Shown piece after piece: positions 5,874 through 6,971 of a stretch of DNA of 6,971 nt; position 1 is the stretch's first letter; every line of letters starts with the position of its first letter. The stretch covers positions 1 through 6,971 of the forward strand of contig JAEEIC010000255.1 in assembly GCA_016281165.1 (NCBI GenBank), written 5' to 3'. The stretch is from Bacillota bacterium. Lineage in GTDB: Bacteria > Bacillota > Clostridia > Peptostreptococcales > Anaerovoracaceae. The position numbers and the translations under genes were made by a program. Below the pieces are notes generated by a model. The model was not told the DNA's origin. It saw only the letters and a program-made list of their open reading frames with translations, and did no database searches.

Positions 5874-6506
5874 GCGGGCAATACCAATATGAAGACCAAG
5901 GACGAGCGCAGGGCCGCCGCCAAGGGCAAGAGGATAGCGGCAGTCATCTTCTGGCTGCTGGCGATAGTCTGCGAGGTCCTCGCCATCATGGTGCTCTCGG
6001 GCTACATGTACGTGGCGAATCCCCTGCTCTGGCTGTGCATCTTCATCGTCGCCGACCTGGCCCTGGTCATCACCGGCTCGCAGTTCTGGAAGAGAGCCAA
6101 CGACGTCGATCCGGTCAGCAAGGAGAACAAGGTCAAGTTCTTCCTCTGGAACCAGATGGGCCTCATCGTCAGCGTCATCGCCTTCTTCCCCCTGGTGATA
6201 CTCCTGCTGCGCGACAAGGATCTCGATCCCAGGACCAAGAAGATCGTCAGCATCGTGGCCATCGCGGCCCTGGTGCTGGCCAGCGCCTTCTCCATCGACT
6301 ACAATCCCGTCTCCCAGGAGGAGTACGAGGAGGCCCAGGTGGAGTACGAGGGCCAGACCATCTACTGGACCCGCTACGGCAAGTCCTATCACACCAGTCT
6401 CGAGTGCCCCTCCCTCTCCCGTTCCAGCACCGTCTATGAAGGCACCATCGAGGACGCCTTCGAGGCCAACAGGAACGATCCCTGCGACTTCTGCGTAGCG
6501 CAGTAG
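5727..6506 (+). CDS. Four-helix membrane protein with Lys-rich head and His/Cys metal-site tail
   Basis: I do not recognise a named family for this 259-residue protein. Residues 1-70 are charged and Lys-rich (KKVTKKTVEKQPVEK, then TVVKVN), like the tail of the preceding gene product. Four hydrophobic segments lie at about 70-91, 97-117, 143-161 and 172-190. The positive head and the positive loop at 122-138 suggest both termini face the cytoplasm. The tail carries YWTRYGKSYHTSLECPSL and PCDFC: His222, Cys227, Cys253 and Cys256 have the spacing of the small 'GxxYH...C...PCxxC' zinc domain related to Ada-type and nuclease-associated modules. Metal binding is inferred. The Shine-Dalgarno TAAGGAGG (5714-5721) includes the stop codon of the previous gene, so the pair is translationally coupled. 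A terminator follows at 6538-6565. A role as membrane anchor or sensor for the repeat protein is a hypothesis. Confidence 0.75.
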   Translation: MAVEKKPVDTSAVTRKKADAEAAPEETEKKVTKKTVEKQPVEKTVVKVNAGNTNMKTKDERRAAAKGKRIAAVIFWLLAIVCEVLAIMVLSGYMYVANPLLWLCIFIVADLALVITGSQFWKRANDVDPVSKENKVKFFLWNQMGLIVSVIAFFPLVILLLRDKDLDPRTKKIVSIVAIAALVLASAFSIDYNPVSQEEYEEAQVEYEGQTIYWTRYGKSYHTSLECPSLSRSSTVYEGTIEDAFEANRNDPCDFCVAQ

Positions 6507-6537
6507 CGGGAGCGCGGCCAACACTTAAGATCAGACG

Positions 6538-6565
6538 CTCACCGGCCCCGCGCCGGTGAGTTTTT
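6538..6565 (+). terminator. Intrinsic terminator of the repeat-protein operon
   Basis: CTCACCGGC (6538-6546) and GCCGGTGAG (6552-6560) form a perfect 9-bp stem with a five-base loop, followed directly by TTTTT and TATATT. It lies 31 bases after the stop codon of the membrane-protein gene. On the minus strand no U-tract follows the hairpin, so it is not a good terminator for leftward transcription. Confidence 0.92.
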
Positions 6566-6569
6566 ATAT

Positions 6570-6820
6570 TCGAATGAGACTGTACATCACTACGGGAGCA
6601 CGCTTTTGCTCAGCGCGGGTACCCCGAACGGGCCCTCGTCGCAAGCCTTTTTTCGCAGGATATTCATCCGCTCTTCGCGGTTATCACCGCTCAATCGCGG
6701 TGAATATCCATGCAAAAGTCTTCTCCTCGCACTAAGCTCTTCGGCGTCTGAAGCCGCCTCAGTCGCTAAGTGCCGCGACCCGCGATGGCTCCCTCATGTG
6801 ATGCACAAGTCTCATTACGA
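6570..6820 (-). ncRNA. Candidate structured noncoding RNA (~250 nt), class not identified
   Basis: No credible protein gene lies here, but the stretch folds as nested stems. The closing stem pairs 6570-6590 with 6798-6820: about 20 Watson-Crick pairs with two single-base bulges and one mismatch. Inside it, GGGAGC (6594-6599) pairs with GCTCCC (6788-6793), then CGCGGGT (6614-6620) with ACCCGCG (6778-6784). These enclose a small hairpin (6623-6632), a three-way arm (6658-6664 with 6703-6709, carrying hairpins 6668-6680 and 6685-6702), and an arm pairing 6729-6737 with 6765-6773. The minus strand is favoured: the closing-stem mismatch becomes a G-U pair there, and loops become purine-rich, including the GNRA-like pentaloop GAAGA. 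Against this, no intrinsic terminator is seen on that strand. Known large Firmicute classes such as the raiA motif are possible, but I cannot assign one. It lacks tmRNA, RNase P and SRP RNA landmarks. Confidence 0.6.
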
Positions 6821-6844
6821 TCATGCAAAAACATTGTCTATAAT
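6815..6844 (+). promoter_or_regulatory. Distal promoter of the pseudouridine synthase gene
   Basis: A perfect TATAAT (6839-6844) has a weak -35, TTACGA (6815-6820), 18 bases upstream. The transcript would start near 6851 and carry a leader of about 50 bases. On the minus strand the same spot reads TATAGA (6842-6837), placed about 17 bases before the 5' end of the candidate RNA, so the -10 region may serve both directions. Confidence 0.45.
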
Positions 6845-6870
6845 GGATGTATTCCTCCGCGACCAGTCCG

Positions 6871-6879
6871 TGGTACAAT
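6871..6879 (+). promoter_or_regulatory. Proximal extended -10 promoter of the pseudouridine synthase gene
   Basis: TGGTACAAT is an extended -10 (TGn plus TACAAT, one mismatch to consensus) with no clear -35. Transcription would start near 6886, only about 16 bases before the ATG, giving a minimal leader that contains just the Shine-Dalgarno. Confidence 0.5.
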
Positions 6880-6901
6880 AAATATATCGGGAGGAAGGAT
6901 C

Positions 6902-6971
6902 ATGGCAAAGGATACGAGGGTCGACAAGCTCTTTTCAAATCTCGGCCTGCTGACGAGGAGCCAGTGCAAAA
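6902..6971 (+). CDS. RsuA/RluB-family rRNA pseudouridine synthase, N-terminal fragment
   Basis: Only 23 codons are in the window. They read MAKDTRVDKLFSNLGLLTRS followed by QCK, the characteristic start of the S4 RNA-binding domain in RsuA/RluB-type pseudouridine synthases (pattern R-hydrophobic-DK-hydrophobic-hydrophobic-S-x-hydrophobic-G-x-x-(S/T)R). These enzymes convert a uridine of 16S or 23S rRNA to pseudouridine. The start is well supported by GGGAGGAAGG (6889-6898) just upstream. The catalytic domain lies beyond the right edge, so the exact subfamily and rRNA target cannot be decided. Two possible promoters precede it, at 6839 and 6871. A general S4-domain protein is the alternative. 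Confidence 0.8.
   Translation, partial: MAKDTRVDKLFSNLGLLTRSQCK

Noticed and set aside
6614..6626. CGCGGGTACC resembling part of a T-box antiterminator
   Set aside because: The T-box core sequence is not matched, no specifier stem or paired terminator follows, and the bases are used by the long-range stem of the candidate RNA.
6606..6881. A 91-codon open frame in the gap before the pseudouridine synthase
   Set aside because: It has no Shine-Dalgarno, its composition (Ser/Arg-rich, no domain) is unlike the neighbours, and it runs through the paired stems of the candidate RNA and both promoters.

Overview
The window looks like a chromosomal segment of a moderately GC-rich Clostridia-type Firmicute, probably a gut commensal. 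This is inferred from strong GGAGG Shine-Dalgarno sites, stem-plus-U-tract terminators, AT-rich intergenic promoters with extended -10 (TGnTATAAT-like) elements, heavy use of the AGG arginine codon, and families common in Clostridia (DUF1292 and a trigger-factor-like lipoprotein). No mobile element, CRISPR array, tRNA or rRNA was seen.

Left part (1-2767, leftward). A promoter near 114-142 fires off the left edge toward a gene of which only the first codons may be present. To its right lies a leftward two-gene operon: a Na+/phosphate cotransporter with a C-terminal PhoU-like domain (2767-959), then a D-lyxose isomerase (947-261) whose Shine-Dalgarno overlaps the upstream stop codon. The operon ends in a terminator at 226-251. 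It starts at a TTGACA promoter, and a 23-bp dyad lies between promoter and start codon.

Middle part (2929-4410, rightward). A divergent extended -10 promoter drives a secreted lipoprotein resembling the FKBP and chaperone domains of trigger factor, without the ribosome-binding domain. A small, very acidic DUF1292 protein follows, then a strong terminator.

Right part (4459-6565, rightward). A two-gene operon encodes a DUF937-like protein expanded by ten LLxxLL repeats in Gln/Ser-rich linkers with a Lys/Thr-rich tail, followed by a four-helix membrane protein with a His/Cys putative zinc-binding tail. The tail of the first and the head of the second share the same Lys-rich segment, and 22 of 23 nucleotides match, which suggests they act together. 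A terminator closes this unit.

Far right (6566-6971). About 335 bases contain no credible protein gene but fold into a nested, multibranched structure closed by a stem of about 20 bp: a candidate structured noncoding RNA of about 250 nt, more likely on the minus strand. Next come two rightward promoters and the start of an RsuA/RluB-type rRNA pseudouridine synthase, cut by the right edge. The candidate RNA and the LLxxLL repeat protein with its membrane partner are the most unusual parts.
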